Positions 10,441-21,583 of a stretch of 64,000 nt of DNA are shown piece after piece; the first letter of the stretch is position 1; each line of letters begins with the position of its first letter. The notes under the pieces are model-generated. The model was not told where the DNA came from and searched no databases. It saw only the letters and a list, made by a program, of their open reading frames with translations. The stretch is from positions 26,746,598 through 26,810,597 of the forward strand of contig JAPWDM010000008.1 of the NCBI GenBank assembly GCA_035578155.1. Reading direction: 5' to 3'. The translations under genes were made by a program, and so were the position numbers. Source of the stretch: Brachynemurus nebulosus (lineage: Eukaryota > Arthropoda > Insecta > Neuroptera > Myrmeleontidae).

Positions 10441-11911
10441 ATGTCTAGTGAGGAATCAGAGGAGAAAGTACTCTCATATCCACCATGGAACTTTTCGTGG
10501 GTAGTCCCGAAAAAATTAGCTGCAATGGCTTGGCCACAAACAAAAGAGAATTTACAATTTTTAGTCGATCAAGGGATTCATCATGTTATAACACTAAGCC
10601 CAGAAAAGCAACCTCCTCTATTAACATTTCCGAAATTGAAATGGACCGTTATTCCAATAAATGAATTTGAAGCGCCATCGATAAAACAGATTTTGAAATT
10701 TATTGATATTTGTCAACGCGCGGCTTTACAAAATGAGGTAAGCGGGAACATACAATAAATTTCACTTATAAGAACGATAGAACCACTGCTATTATTTATT
10801 AGCTTCTATAAATATGTCTAGGTGGAAATATGCTGACTAATTTTCTGATGAATTCTTACGTAAGTTAAGAAATTTATACCGTAAAAAGCTTCTGTGAATT
10901 GTATAAGTAGTTTTTATCATATCGAAAGTCAATCTTTTGTTATACCTATTAACTTTTTTTTTCAAATTTCACAAACTGCGAGTTTTAATTTATGGTGTTT
11001 TTTGCACCATACGGCTTCCATTACCTCTTTAATTTCACTTTATTTAGTTTTTGTTAGTTGTGATTTTTTTATTAAAATTCCCCCAGAGTGTGTCGGCAGC
11101 CCTGTTTCTAACCCATCTCTCAACTTTTACAAGGAAAGGTTTTGGAATGTCAATGCGCAATTTTGATGAAACTTGGTGTATGTGTAGTATAAACAAAAAT
11201 AACAGACCCGTATTTTTTTTATCTGCCACCGTCGCCATTTAAGGGGTGAAATCACCCCTCAAAGTTAGGGTAAAATTTCAATTTTGTTTAATAACTTGAA
11301 AACGACGGCAGATAGAGAAAAACTTCAAATTGACAAAACACTTTATTTTTAGAGAGCTTTTTGTTGATGTGTACAAATCCAGGGTCGGAGGGACTATTGG
11401 AGGGACTGTTCAGATAAGATTGAGGTTAAAAATTCCATGTGGTAAACTAGCTTTACAGCTTCTTTATCGCTGCATTTATTTCTGTGTATTATCTAAATTT
11501 CTAAATTATTATTTTGTTTAAATCAAACTAAATATTTAAAAATAGAAAGCGTGACAGAATAGAACTTGCTATTTTAGCTACAATAATATTTTTATTGTCA
11601 CCAAACTGTCACCATCGTTATTTTATTACTGTTTTGTGTAATTTTTGCAGGTAGTGGGAGTTCATTGTAGAATGGGTCGAGGAAGAACTGGTGTAATGGC
11701 TGCATGCTATCTAGTACATTTTTGTGATCTAACGCCTCAGAGAGCTATAACAAATTTACGACTCATGCGACCTGGATCGTTAGAAACAGCGGAACAAGAA
11801 CGAGCAGTAATGCGATATTATGATTGTTTACGGGGCCTTAAAACGGAGGACATTATTGATATACCAGAAAGTGATATTGTTCAATTAATTACAAATCAAC
11901 GACATAAATAA
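10441..11911 (+). CDS. DUSP23: DUSP23-like dual-specificity protein phosphatase (two exons)
   Basis: Exon 1 is 10441-10737 (99 codons, donor GTAAGC) and exon 2 is 11651-11911 (acceptor TTTTTGCAG), joined in phase 0 to give 185 aa. It resembles the small atypical dual-specificity phosphatase DUSP23/VHZ, a cytosolic enzyme that dephosphorylates Tyr and Ser/Thr phosphoproteins. An N-terminal PPWNFSWV block leads the domain. The catalytic loop HCRMGRGRT in exon 2 carries the nucleophile Cys and the CX5R Arg. RPGS and an ETAEQE block follow, as in the family. The protein is about 35 residues longer than the usual 150, mostly at the C-terminus. At the general-acid position the context is INEFEAPS, with Glu where Asp is usual. 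The ATG is the first in frame. All key residues except that Asp are present, so the gene looks functional. The 913-bp intron holds a dispersed repeat. Confidence 0.92.
11090..11440. repeat. dispersed repeat in the DUSP23-like intron
   Basis: Shares blocks with 25690-25930, 53890-54000 and 55330-55580: GGTGAAAT followed by a CCCTCAAA-type block, a degenerate ATAACTTGAAAAC stretch, and TTGATGTGTACAAAT. The copies are diverged and non-coding. The short open frames here are chance. Confidence 0.6.
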
Positions 11912-11957
11912 TAATAATTATTTATTTAGATAATTGTTAGTTAAATTAATTTTTATT

Positions 11958-12027
11958 AATAAATAATAGAAGAGTAAAAGAGATATATACATATATATTT
12001 GTACAATGTAGCGTGAGCTTTAATAAA
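11958..12027 (+). terminator. polyadenylation signals after the DUSP23-like gene
   Basis: AATAAA occurs at 11958-11963 (47 bp after the stop) and again at 12022-12027. Either could serve this transcript. Confidence 0.55.
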
Positions 12028-12211
12028 CATAATTCACCCACCTCTGTATGTACAGACCGGGTAACAAAATGTTGGCAACATGTTGACGGTGTTGGCAACA
12101 TATTTGTTGGATACAGCAACATGTATCTGGATACATGTTTTCAACAATATTGCGTGTCTAAACCAAAACTAGTAGTGCATTCAAACTAAAGACAGTTTCA
12201 CAGTAAAAATA

Positions 12212-12457
12212 GAACAAACGATTGCTGCTACTGATGCGAATGCTGCTTTCATCGTAATAACTGCCCATGCCCAAAAACGGAAAAGAAGATGGTGGCAAAG
12301 GCAGTTTTTAAAAAATGGGACAAGCTATGGCGATAACTTAATGGCTGATTTACTTTTGAACGACGGTATCTCGTTCCGCAATTTCGTCTGATTAACAAAA
12401 TCTGATTTTGAAGAACTTCTCTGTTTGGTAGCCCCTAAAATTTTTAAAAGTGGCTAA
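12212..12457 (+). pseudogene. PIF/Harbinger transposase N-terminal fragment
   Basis: Frame 2 reads a basic KRKRRWW block, then SFRNF, and later DFEELLCLVAPKI. This matches the N-terminal region of Harbinger/HARBI1-type transposases, where an RRWW segment is followed by a FRNF...FEELL..V.P.I pattern. An in-frame TGA at 12389-12391 sits where CGA (Arg) would be a one-step change, and a TAA follows near 12455. The DDE catalytic core is absent. No terminal repeats were found around it, so it is an old 5' relic. Confidence 0.65.
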
Positions 12458-12850
12458 ATATCTACTAATCGATAATTATCGTTAAGGATGTATTTCATAG
12501 ATTTCTTCGTTAGTTCTAATTTTGCACAGTAACATATCGAACGCAAAATGAATTTAAAATTTCATATATGAGGTAAACCGAATATGATTGTTATTAATAA
12601 TATTAATTATTTCAAAATTATAGTTTTCAGAAATGATATATAAATATCATCAATTATATGTACCTATGTATTGTTGTTTATTCAGTTTGTTGTCCACACA
12701 TTTAGGCTATGGTCACAGTGCATCCGACTTCTATGCACTGGCGTACACGGCAGTTAATGGCCAAACAAACCACTATGTATATATGGTATATATTGTTATC
12801 AAGTGTAAATGGTCACAGTGAGACCGAATTGAATAAACAAATAAGTAAAT
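12458..12850. other. no recognisable feature
   Basis: AT-rich, non-coding. A CACAGTG word near 12714 and 12813 is too short to define an element. Confidence 0.35.
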
Positions 12851-14822
12851 AAAGGACACCTCCGGTTAAGATAAGTGAATCTGCCTAAGGTCCAACCTGG
12901 GTCGGGGGTGCCATGGTAGGGTTCGCCCTTGCACATGTATTCCATAGCTGCAATATTAGGTCAAGGCTGCTTTGCGTTTTCGAGGTGTACCAAAATGTTC
13001 AATTTTGGACTTTTCCCGATTTTCCACTTTCCTTCCCCCCAAGTGCATAAGTGTTATATATATGCATGTAGGGTCCTAAGAGCTCCATAAGACAGTGCAT
13101 GCAGCTCTCCAAAACACGGTGTTTAGAAGAAGATATTTGCAAAAACTTCCTTTGAATGACCTTTAAAAACACAAAACGCGACCTTGGACTAAAATGAGGC
13201 ATAGATTTTTGAAATCTACGCCTTTGAATTAGTAAATATATGTCTAAAAATATTTCGAAAAATTGAGTCAAGTAAGGCTAATTTAAGAATTTAAATACAA
13301 GGGGCTCTAGTGACAGCCGGTGTTGCAGCCGCCTTAGTGGACTTGTTTAACCATAAAATATGGCGACGCCTTCCTCTCACCCTTAAAAAATCAAGCGTGT
13401 GCGATTAAGCCTCATTACCAGTGTTTCAATCAGTACGGAAAGGTCTCATAAAATACCATAAATCAAAAATCATGACTTCCGTCACAAAAAGGTAAACTGA
13501 AAAGTTAAATACAAGTTATCCTTGAATTCTTACCGCAGTTATTAAAAAGTTTTGTTAAGGGCACATGCTCCCTAAGGTTCCTTACCGCTAAATTATTTTT
13601 ATCCACACTTAACGAGCCATGCCATTGTCCAGAAGGTAGGGCGAGGACTTAGTGAGCGTGTTTTTTTTTTTTAATTTTTGATGTTTTCAGGACCTGTTCA
13701 GCAGGAAACACTGGTTATGAGATTTTATCACGCACAGCACACGTGCTTTTACATAAAATGACAGGAAAGCTTTGTGATTTCCTATGGCTAGATAAAGCCA
13801 TTAAAACGACTGTAAAGCCGCGTGTCTAGAGCTCCTTACATTTACAGAGCATTTTACCTGGTACAACTAGAAAACACAAAGCTAATTTACCTCAACATTG
13901 CCAGATATTTTTTGATATTTTTTGCTAATTCCAAGCTATTTTATGTGTCACCTAGCCTATGTTTGTCAGAGTAAAGTAGACTCTTTTCCGTGCTTTTTAG
14001 TGGGAGTGCCTGTCTGTACCCTACTGGTTTTTCTACGACGTCACCTAGCCTATATTACTCAAAGTAACATAAGGACTCTAATGATACAGTAGACATCTAT
14101 TTAAATCGGCTCACATGTAGTTGCTGCTATCTATCACCTAACAAGGGGTTGATTTTGAACATGATATCACAGTCAGCACAAAAATGTTGAGTAACTTGCT
14201 ATAGAAATGTAGACGACTACTTCAGTAACAGTTCAACTAAAAACCTCGTTTAAGGATTTTTGATAGGGTTCTTATCATATCAGTGCAAAAATAAGTTAGG
14301 AGTAAGGAACCTTTAACAGCATGTGTCCTTAACAAAACTGTTCAATAACTGTGATAAGAATTCAATGATAACTTGTATTTAAGTTTTCAGTTTACCTTTT
14401 TCTGACGAAAGTCATGATTCTTGATTTATGGTATTTTGTGAGACCTTTATATACTGATGAACACACTGGTAATGAGCCTTGATCGCACACGCTTGCTTTT
14501 TTTAAGGGTAAGAGGAAGGCGTCGCCATGTTTTGTGGCTAAACAAGCTCACTAAGGCGGCTGCAACTCCGACTGTCACTAGAGCTCCTTGTATTTAAATC
14601 CTTAAATTAGCCTTTCTTGCCCCAATTTTGCGAAATATTTTTAGACATATATTTACTAATTCAAAGGCGTAGATTTCAAAAATCCATGTCTCATTTTGGT
14701 CCAAGGTCACGTTTTTTTTATGTTTTTATAGGTCATTTAGAAATTTTTGCAAATATCTTCTTCTAAACACCGTGTTTTGTAAAGCTACATGCACTGTTTT
14801 ATGGAGCTCTTAGGACCCTACA

Positions 14823-14923
<101 letters not shown>

Positions 14924-15102
14924 AATATAGCTTTGATGTTACCTTATAGATAAAAATTACGTCTTTTTTTGCAAAAAGCAAATTCAAAATTCCCTTTTTT
15001 TGGTTTCTTATTAACATTACATACACATATTACCAACTTATTGACATATACATACACCTAAATTATTATTATTTTTATTCTTTTATTTTTTTGTTGACTG
15101 TT

Positions 15103-15180
15103 GCAGGATTCGAACCATTATTCAAGCTGAAGCATCTTTTAAATTATCGACAGTCTTAACCACTAGACCAAAATCACTTA
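15103..15180 (-). ncRNA. tRNA-Glu-like SINE head with A and B boxes
   Basis: On the minus strand the A box TGGTCTAGTGG (15170-15160) is followed 43 nt later by the B box GGTTCGAATCC (15116-15106). Both fit the internal RNA polymerase III promoter. TGGTCTAGTGGTTA resembles the D arm of tRNA-Glu. The acceptor and T stems do not pair as in a real tRNA, so this is a SINE-type derivative. The downstream body (minus strand) is A-rich and may end at the TA tract at 14920. Confidence 0.6.
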
Positions 15181-15392
15181 TTTATTCTGATCGTTATATA
15201 TTAATATATATCACAAAATAGTAAATAAAGCCTTACAAGTATTTTCATAAAAGTTTCATTTTTAAATTAATATGTAACAAAATTAACGTTGTTTGAACGA
15301 CGTATTAATGTTGTTTTAATGAAATCTCTCAATCATGACTCTTTTGTTATGTTTTTGTGACGTATCAATATTAATAAAACATTCGTTCATCC

Positions 15393-15576
15393 ATTTCATC
15401 CATCCATTTTTGTATAAGTTGATTTATGTTATTTGTTATATGGGTTATGGGGTTATATTATATATATTATGGGGTTATATCATACATATATTATGGGGTT
15501 ATATTATATAATATAACCCCATAACCCATATAATAAATAACATAAATCAACTTATACAAAAATGGATGGATGAAAT
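15393..15576. repeat. long near-perfect hairpin with repeated loop
   Basis: About 65 bp from ATTTCATCCATCCATTTTTG on the left is mirrored by CAAAAATGGATGGATGAAAT on the right. The loop holds several copies of TTATGGGGTTATAT. It lies inside the insertion at 14826-15835. Confidence 0.85.
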
Positions 15577-15751
15577 TTAATTGCATCAGACGCCAACAGG
15601 GGATAGATTGAAAAACTGCAGGTAACAATTAGGTATATAACATAAAACTCTAATTTTATATTATATAATTGTTATGTCACCCATAAATCAAAAAAGTTAC
15701 GTAACTTGTTATTTCCTTGTTACATCACATTTACATTCTATGTTCACTGGG

Positions 15752-15753
<2 letters not shown>

Positions 15754-15823
<70 letters not shown>
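15754..15823. repeat. (TA)n microsatellite followed by ATA repeats
   Basis: About 70 bp of TA followed by five ATA/TAA trinucleotides, at the right edge of the insertion. Confidence 0.95.
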
Positions 15824-15837
<14 letters not shown>

Positions 15838-16039
15838 ACTTATGCACTTGGGGGGAAGGAAAGTGGGAAATCGGGAAAAGTCCAAAATTGAACATTTTGG
15901 TACAGCTCGAAAACGCAAAGCACCCTTGATCTAATATTGCAGATATGGAATACATGTGCAAGGGCGAACCCTAACATGGCACCGCCGACCCAGGTTGGAC
16001 CTTAGGCAGATTCACCTATCTTATCCGGAGGTGTCCTTT

Positions 16040-16705
16040 GTATAGATATCAGTAAAGCATGGTGGAGGGGGGGGCAAGGTTGCAGTGTATTTTCCTTTCT
16101 AAATTATGTATTTAAAGTATATTGTAAGTTTGTAACAATTTATTACTAAAATACGAGATTCTTTGACCATATTTTTGCTCATTATTAAATCAAAAAGTAA
16201 AATATATTAATTAAAAATTCTTTCATTTACACATAACAGTCTCCTCTTTTACTAAAAAATACCTTTTAAAATTAGTGGTTGGGGAGGGAGATGAAACCCC
16301 ATTGATTTTATAATTTTAATTTTAGTATCATAATAAAGATCTTAAAGTGCCATTTACAAATATATATAGTTTCCCTACCAAAGCTCTTACCATTTCCAAG
16401 ATATTTAAGAAAATTGAAAAAAAAAAACTTTAATTTTCAGGAGTGTTTTACCCCCTTAAACCGCTTATGGGCACGAACTTTTAAGAATACTTGTACTTTT
16501 GTACTTTTGTAAATTTGTACTTTTAAGAACTATTTCTAGCACGGCATACACACATTATACTATGGATACCAAGGCAATCTATTTAATTTTTTGATAGATG
16601 AATGTGACGTCATCCGGACCGATCTATTGAATGGGATATAAGAATGTATACTCAAAAACTACCAAAAAAGGAATCAAAAATGTTAATTTATTTCATTTTA
16701 TTTTA
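16040..16705. other. no recognisable feature
   Basis: AT-rich non-coding sequence. No frame or paired repeat was seen. Confidence 0.35.
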
Positions 16706-16795
16706 TTTAATACGTAATTTAGACCAATTTTACCCTTCAAAACGAACCAACCCTTCGTTTTTGAAGGGTAAAATTGGTCTAAATTACGTATTAAA
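16706..16795. repeat. 41-bp arm hairpin, almost perfect, 7-nt loop
   Basis: TTTAATACGTAATTTAGACC begins the left arm (16706-16746), which is mirrored at 16754-16795. Apart from one extra T the arms pair throughout, and the loop is CCAACCC. No long element frame surrounds it. Confidence 0.9.
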
Positions 16796-17263
16796 TTTGA
16801 ATAAACCACCCTTAAAATTCATTAAGAATTCATTTTATTTTATTTTCGCATTGAAATTTATTAATTAACCTGAAATTTAATGTTAAATAAAAACACCCCT
16901 CCGATATTTGTATGACTTATTGGTAGAGTCCGGACTCTATAGTGTAGTATAAATCATCCTGTCAAAAAATTGAATGTTCTTCAGTAGCGCAAAAACAAGT
17001 ATGAGGGGTTAAAAAATGAAAATAAACTGTAATTTCAAAATCTATAGTCATTTACAAATTTTAATTGTTATCATGTAAATGCAAAGAAAAATGTGAAGTG
17101 TAGCACACCTTATTAACATATTAATTTTCAACAAAAGAGTAGTCCAATACTGGCTAGATGCCTTGATGTTAGTTGCAACTAATAATTAATAACCAATGAC
17201 AGAAATGTTTTTTTTTTTTTTTTGCAACTAATGACTGAGAAATTCAACTATTAGTATTAACTA

Positions 17264-17468
17264 CAGTGACTTTATAATATACTTGATAACAGTGTGGCCA
17301 TTAGTAGGTCTAGTTTTTTATTGGTTGACGCCATTAACAGGCCAAATGCATTGAATTTGTATACCTTGTTTATTCTGTTACTACGGTTACTCACTTCAAA
17401 TTTGGCCTGAATATGGCGGATATGGTTCCAATGGCCACACTGTTATAAAGAATATTATACAGTCACTG
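17264..17468. mobile_element. nested MITE, 205 bp, TIR about 46 bp
   Basis: The ends CAGTGACTTTATAATATAC and the reverse complement of the right end (CAGTGACTGTATAATATTC) continue inward to AACAGTGTGGCCATT. The 12-mer TAGTATTAACTA lies directly outside both ends (17252-17263, 17469-17480). It can be read as a long target-site duplication. Alternatively, being nearly palindromic, it can be an outward extension of the TIR with a TA target. Confidence 0.8.
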
Positions 17469-17800
17469 TAGTATTAACTATTAAGTAATTTAGCTTTTAG
17501 TTGTAGTTGTTAGTTATATTAAGTAGGTATGAAGTTTATTGAAATTATCGTAGAAGCAAAAAAGTAGGAAAATATTTTATCTTCTGATTATTTATTGAAC
17601 ATAAAAACGTAATAAACCAACATGAGTAACAATATAAAAAATCACAACTATAAGTTTAAAATAATTGGATACTATTTGCAATCTGTTTTCGATCGAAAGA
17701 TTTTGATAACGAAAAATAAGTATAATTTATAGTACATATTATATATTTGAAAGAATACTTCCTTTCCTTATATCATCCATTTTGGAAATATCGTTATTTT

Positions 17801-18270
17801 CGATAATGAAAAGTAGGTTCTGACAGTCGCAATACGTTCGGAATACCCACAACTTGCTTCGCTTAAGCCTTCAAAAATTTCGTTATTTTTGGGCTACGAC
17901 GCACCGTTTAGGAGATATTTACGATTAAAGTTTTCGATAGCGAAAGTTAACGAACGGTAGTTTTTTTAAAAATTGTTCTGTTACTGACCAGATCAATGGG
18001 ACTAACAGAGCCTAAATTAACTAGTTATAACCAATTTATGACAAGTTACGCGGTATCGATAATTTTCGATAACGAAAAGTAGCTTCTGACAGTCGCAATA
18101 CGTTCGGAATATCCACAATTTGCTTCGCTTAAGCCTTCAAAAATTTCGTTATTTGTTTACGATTGCAAAAAGTAACGATTTGTCATTTTTTTAAAAATAC
18201 ACTATCGTTGACCAAATCAATGGGACTAGTGGAGCTTAAATTCATCAATTATAACCAGTTTATGATAAAT
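17801..18270. repeat. direct repeat, period 266 bp
   Basis: CGATAATGAAAAGTAGGTTC at 17801 recurs as CGATAACGAAAAGTAGCTTC at 18067. Both continue through CTGACAGTCGCAATACGTTC to CTTAAGCC. The second unit is shorter. Confidence 0.8.
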
Positions 18271-19085
18271 AGTTCGTTATCTTTGCTAGTTCTCGAACAG
18301 AACATTCTGAAACTTTTGTTAAATATCTTTATTTAGCTTTTATTTCAATAATTCTTCTAATAGGGATATTGGTTTTTCGACATCTTTATTAATTTTCGAA
18401 TAGAAACTTTTGTCAAATCTTTTCACTTCTATTCAATTTGTTTTTCGATGACTAAACAAATGGTGAAGTAAATTTTTCGTAATCTTTGCTGATTTCCAGA
18501 TAGAACATTCTCGAACTTTCGTTAAATTTCGGTACATGGATCCTTTTTTACTAACTAATTCGATGGTGAAATCATGTTTTGGTTATCTTATCTGATTTTC
18601 GCATAGAATATTCTAGAACTTTTACCGAATTTCATTTTTTGGTCACTTTTTTGATGAACAATCTGATGGTAATGCAAAATTTTCAATAATTTTTCTGATT
18701 TCCAAAAAGAATATTCTAGAACTATTGACGAATTCTGCTATTTGGACACTTTTTTGATGCCCAAACCAATGGTGAAGTTGGTTTTTGGATATATTTTCTA
18801 TTTTCAGAATAGAATATTCTCGAACTTTTGCTGAATTCCGTTAATTTATCGCTTTTCGATGAAAAATTTGGTTGTGAAATCAGATAGTCGATATTTTTTC
18901 TAATTTCCAAAAAGAATATTCTAGAACTTACTCTAAATATCGGTACTTGGTTACTTTTTCGTTGGTCAATCCATTGATTAAGGATTTTTTATATCTTTTC
19001 TGATTATTGAAAAAATTTTCTAGAACTTTTGCCAGATTTCGCTATTCAAGCATCTTTTCGATGACCAACCCACTGGTGAAATCGA
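18262..19085. repeat. eight-unit, about 103-bp tandem array with heat-shock-element-like cores
   Basis: GAAnnTTC cores start at 18300, 18403 (broken), 18503, 18606, 18709, 18812, 18914 and about 19013 (first GAA lost), with spacing of 99-103 bp. Units 3-7 contain GAAnnTTCnnGAA exactly, with spacers CA/TA and TC/TA. That is the canonical three-site heat-shock factor recognition element. Each unit also has an ATGGTGAA-like block about halfway. The rest of the unit has diverged much more. HSF binding is inferred from the motif only. Confidence 0.7.
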
Positions 19086-19553
19086 ATTATGTAATAGTTT
19101 TAATTTATCTGTATCTTTGTACAAGAAATATCTCCTCATAAAAATTTACAAGACACGCTCCTCTCATATATGTTTTTTCAACAATTCAATTTTTTGACAG
19201 GATGATTTATAGCTTCAGTGTATGAAAAAAAATTTTTTCTTGAGATGGTTGTTTATATAATTCACATGCAGTTGATCAAATTAAACTGAGGTTCGTTCGT
19301 CGCGCGAGTGATATTACAAACTTATATTGAGCAACTATGTTGTTCATATGAAATTTTATTGTTTTCAAAACAAAATATATATGTAGAGTACCTGTTTAGT
19401 TCGTGGCACACAAACTATGGAGCGCATTTAGAAAAAAATTATAAATGCATTTATGAAAAATAGATAAATTATGTGCCGCTTCTAACGAATGGTGATACGT
19501 TTTTCTGGCAATTTTTGACAGGATAATTTATGAGCTGCACTATAAGTCCGGGC

Positions 19554-20590
19554 ATTACTTATTGCACTTATTAATAAATATTTACAAAATAGTTTTGTTC
19601 AGTTTTCTTTCTTATAATATGTTTATGCACAGAGTAGTGTTTGGAAACTTTCTGATCTAGTATTTTAATACGATTGTACAAGCGCATTTTGAAGTAGGTA
19701 AAAATTCTTTACCTTCAGTGGTAAATCAATATGTGATGATTGATGAAGAAATTATCAAGAAGATTATTTATAAAATTTTTATCGGTCTATATACCATTTT
19801 TATTTATTAACCTAAAAATGAAATTAGTAAGTAAAATGCAAAATAATCTTAAGAATATTTACTCTTTTTGAACACCAATCTCCTTTAATTTAACTTCATC
19901 GTTTTTTTTTTTTTTTTAAATATTATGCTGCGTTTTCGTTCCCTTTGTTTCATGCTTGTAATTATTACTTTTTATTAAATTTAATATTAAAAACGCATAA
20001 TTTTAAACCAAACCGTTTATAAATTTTTATAATTTCCGACACTTGTCAGTTGTCACTTATGCTATTTTTTCTGTTTTCTATTTTCTCTTCCAGTAACTGT
20101 ATTAACCTTGGGAAGATTTTTAGAAGGTAAAACACCTTTAGTAAAATTTCCTTTTTCTACTGGAGTATTTCATAATTTTTCTTTTAAACTAGTATAGTCT
20201 GATTATTCAAACTAACCAGAGCAAATTTTTGTTGTCGCTAAATTAAAAACGACGTTTTCCCCACATGCTTTTACCCATGACCAAGTAAGTAGCTAAATAT
20301 AGTTGTTTTTTTTTTTTTTTTGTCTAGTAGGAGTCCAAACAAAATTAACTGTACATAGTAATGGATATTTGCAGTAAATATAAAATAATAATATGTATAA
20401 TGAAACATCCTAAAATTTTTACTAATTTTTAGGTATATATAACATATTGCCTCCGAGACTACTAAAGTAGCGGAAACATTGTGACCACTTTTGAAAAATA
20501 AAAAATTTTTTCCCACCAAAATAAAATTTTTTACGCCCGTTTTACGTTTTAGAGCTTCTTGAACAATTTTGGTTTGGTATCTGTCCGTCT
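19554..20590. other. no recognisable gene
   Basis: AT-rich with poly-T runs near 19903 and 20306. The long minus-strand frame over 20271-20651 runs through simple sequence and shows no domain. Confidence 0.4.
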
Positions 20591-20596
20591 GTGTGT

Positions 20597-20657
20597 CGCC
20601 AAATGGCATAACTTGCACCAAATGGCATAACAAGTTTGCACCAAATGGCATAACTTC
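20597..20657. repeat. three copies of CCAAATGGCATAAC
   Basis: Short direct repeats within a larger unit whose diverged paralogue lies at about 21700-21840 (CCAAGTGGCATAAT). The piggyBac element at 20681 interrupts this unit. Confidence 0.7.
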
Positions 20658-20680
20658 TGAACTATTCGATTGTTTTTAAC

Positions 20681-21583
20681 CCTAGAATCATACGTACACG
20701 TCAAAACGACGTACGAACTTCTCTACCTGCTCCAATACTACGACTTGTTGTTACTTGTTTGCTGTGAGATTTCTGTTATCTAATTTATTTGTTATTATAA
20801 CACACCACATATATTTTTTTTTGTTTATAGTCATTGTCGTTTTGTTTGTATTGAAATAGTGTCCGTCAAAAGGATGTCGATGTATGATTAACGTATGTTT
20901 TTTTTTGAAGATTTTGTACACTACATATAAAAGTTTTCCTAATTTTTTTTTTTAAATTTATTAAAGATATGGATGTTATAATTAATTTATTCAATGATTA
21001 TGATAATGTGAAAGATGATTACAGCTGTTTGACTTATAGAGACGACATAATACTGAAGTTTTAATATATTGAATGGAAAACTAAAGAATGCATTTCGAAT
21101 GACTTAATAAAAGGTTAACAATTTATTTTGTGGAAAATATTTTAATTTTTATTATTTTTTGAGATCTTATTCGAAAAATTACCAACAAATTTTAGAAAAT
21201 TTACAAATGTGCCTAATGGGGAAATAACTACATATCTATAGGAATATTTATGACTGAGAAATTTCACATTCTGTAAAGTCACACATGTCCACTGACTCAT
21301 AATAGTTCATAAATTAATTATTACAATTGATGTATTTATCGATTTTTTAATTTTTATAATGAAAATATGGATAAAAAAATTAAAAAAATTAATAAATATT
21401 TACATTAAGAAATTTTTCCAAATTCAATTTTTTTAAATATTTTGTTCGCTTTTGTAGTATTGTTATGTAAAAAAAAAATGTTTTTTGCAAATAAACTCTA
21501 AAACTTTCCGTAAAAAGTCCATCCGTCAAAACGACGTCGATGTATGATTAACGTTTCTCGTAGACCAACGTATGATTCTAGGG
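20681..21583. mobile_element. piggyBac-type non-autonomous element, 903 bp
   Basis: TTAA at 20677-20680 and 21584-21587 flanks ends CCCTAGAATCATACGT and its exact reverse complement. Subterminal copies of GATGTATGATTAACGT lie near 20878 and 21538. A short frame beginning ATGGATGTTATAATTAA near 20969 may be a transposase N-terminal remnant, but nothing catalytic remains. The diverged paralogue at about 21741-21790 shows the uninterrupted target. Confidence 0.88.

Larger units (their letters stand above)
16929..19553. mobile_element. TIR-bounded element of about 2.6 kb containing the heat-shock-element-like array
   Basis: Left end 16929-16973 (TCCGGACTCTATAGTGTAG, then TATAAATCATCCTGTC) matches the reverse complement of 19510-19553 over about 46 bp with a few mismatches and short gaps. 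A second inverted copy of the inner part lies at 19177-19224 and is even closer (28 bp perfect from TATAAATCATCC), so the right end may have been duplicated. No transposase frame is present. It contains a nested MITE, a 266-bp direct repeat and the 103-bp array. Confidence 0.6.

Noticed and set aside
20271..20651. 126-aa minus-strand frame
   Set aside because: Runs through poly-T and the CCAAATGGCATAAC repeats; the translation is simple sequence without domain signal.
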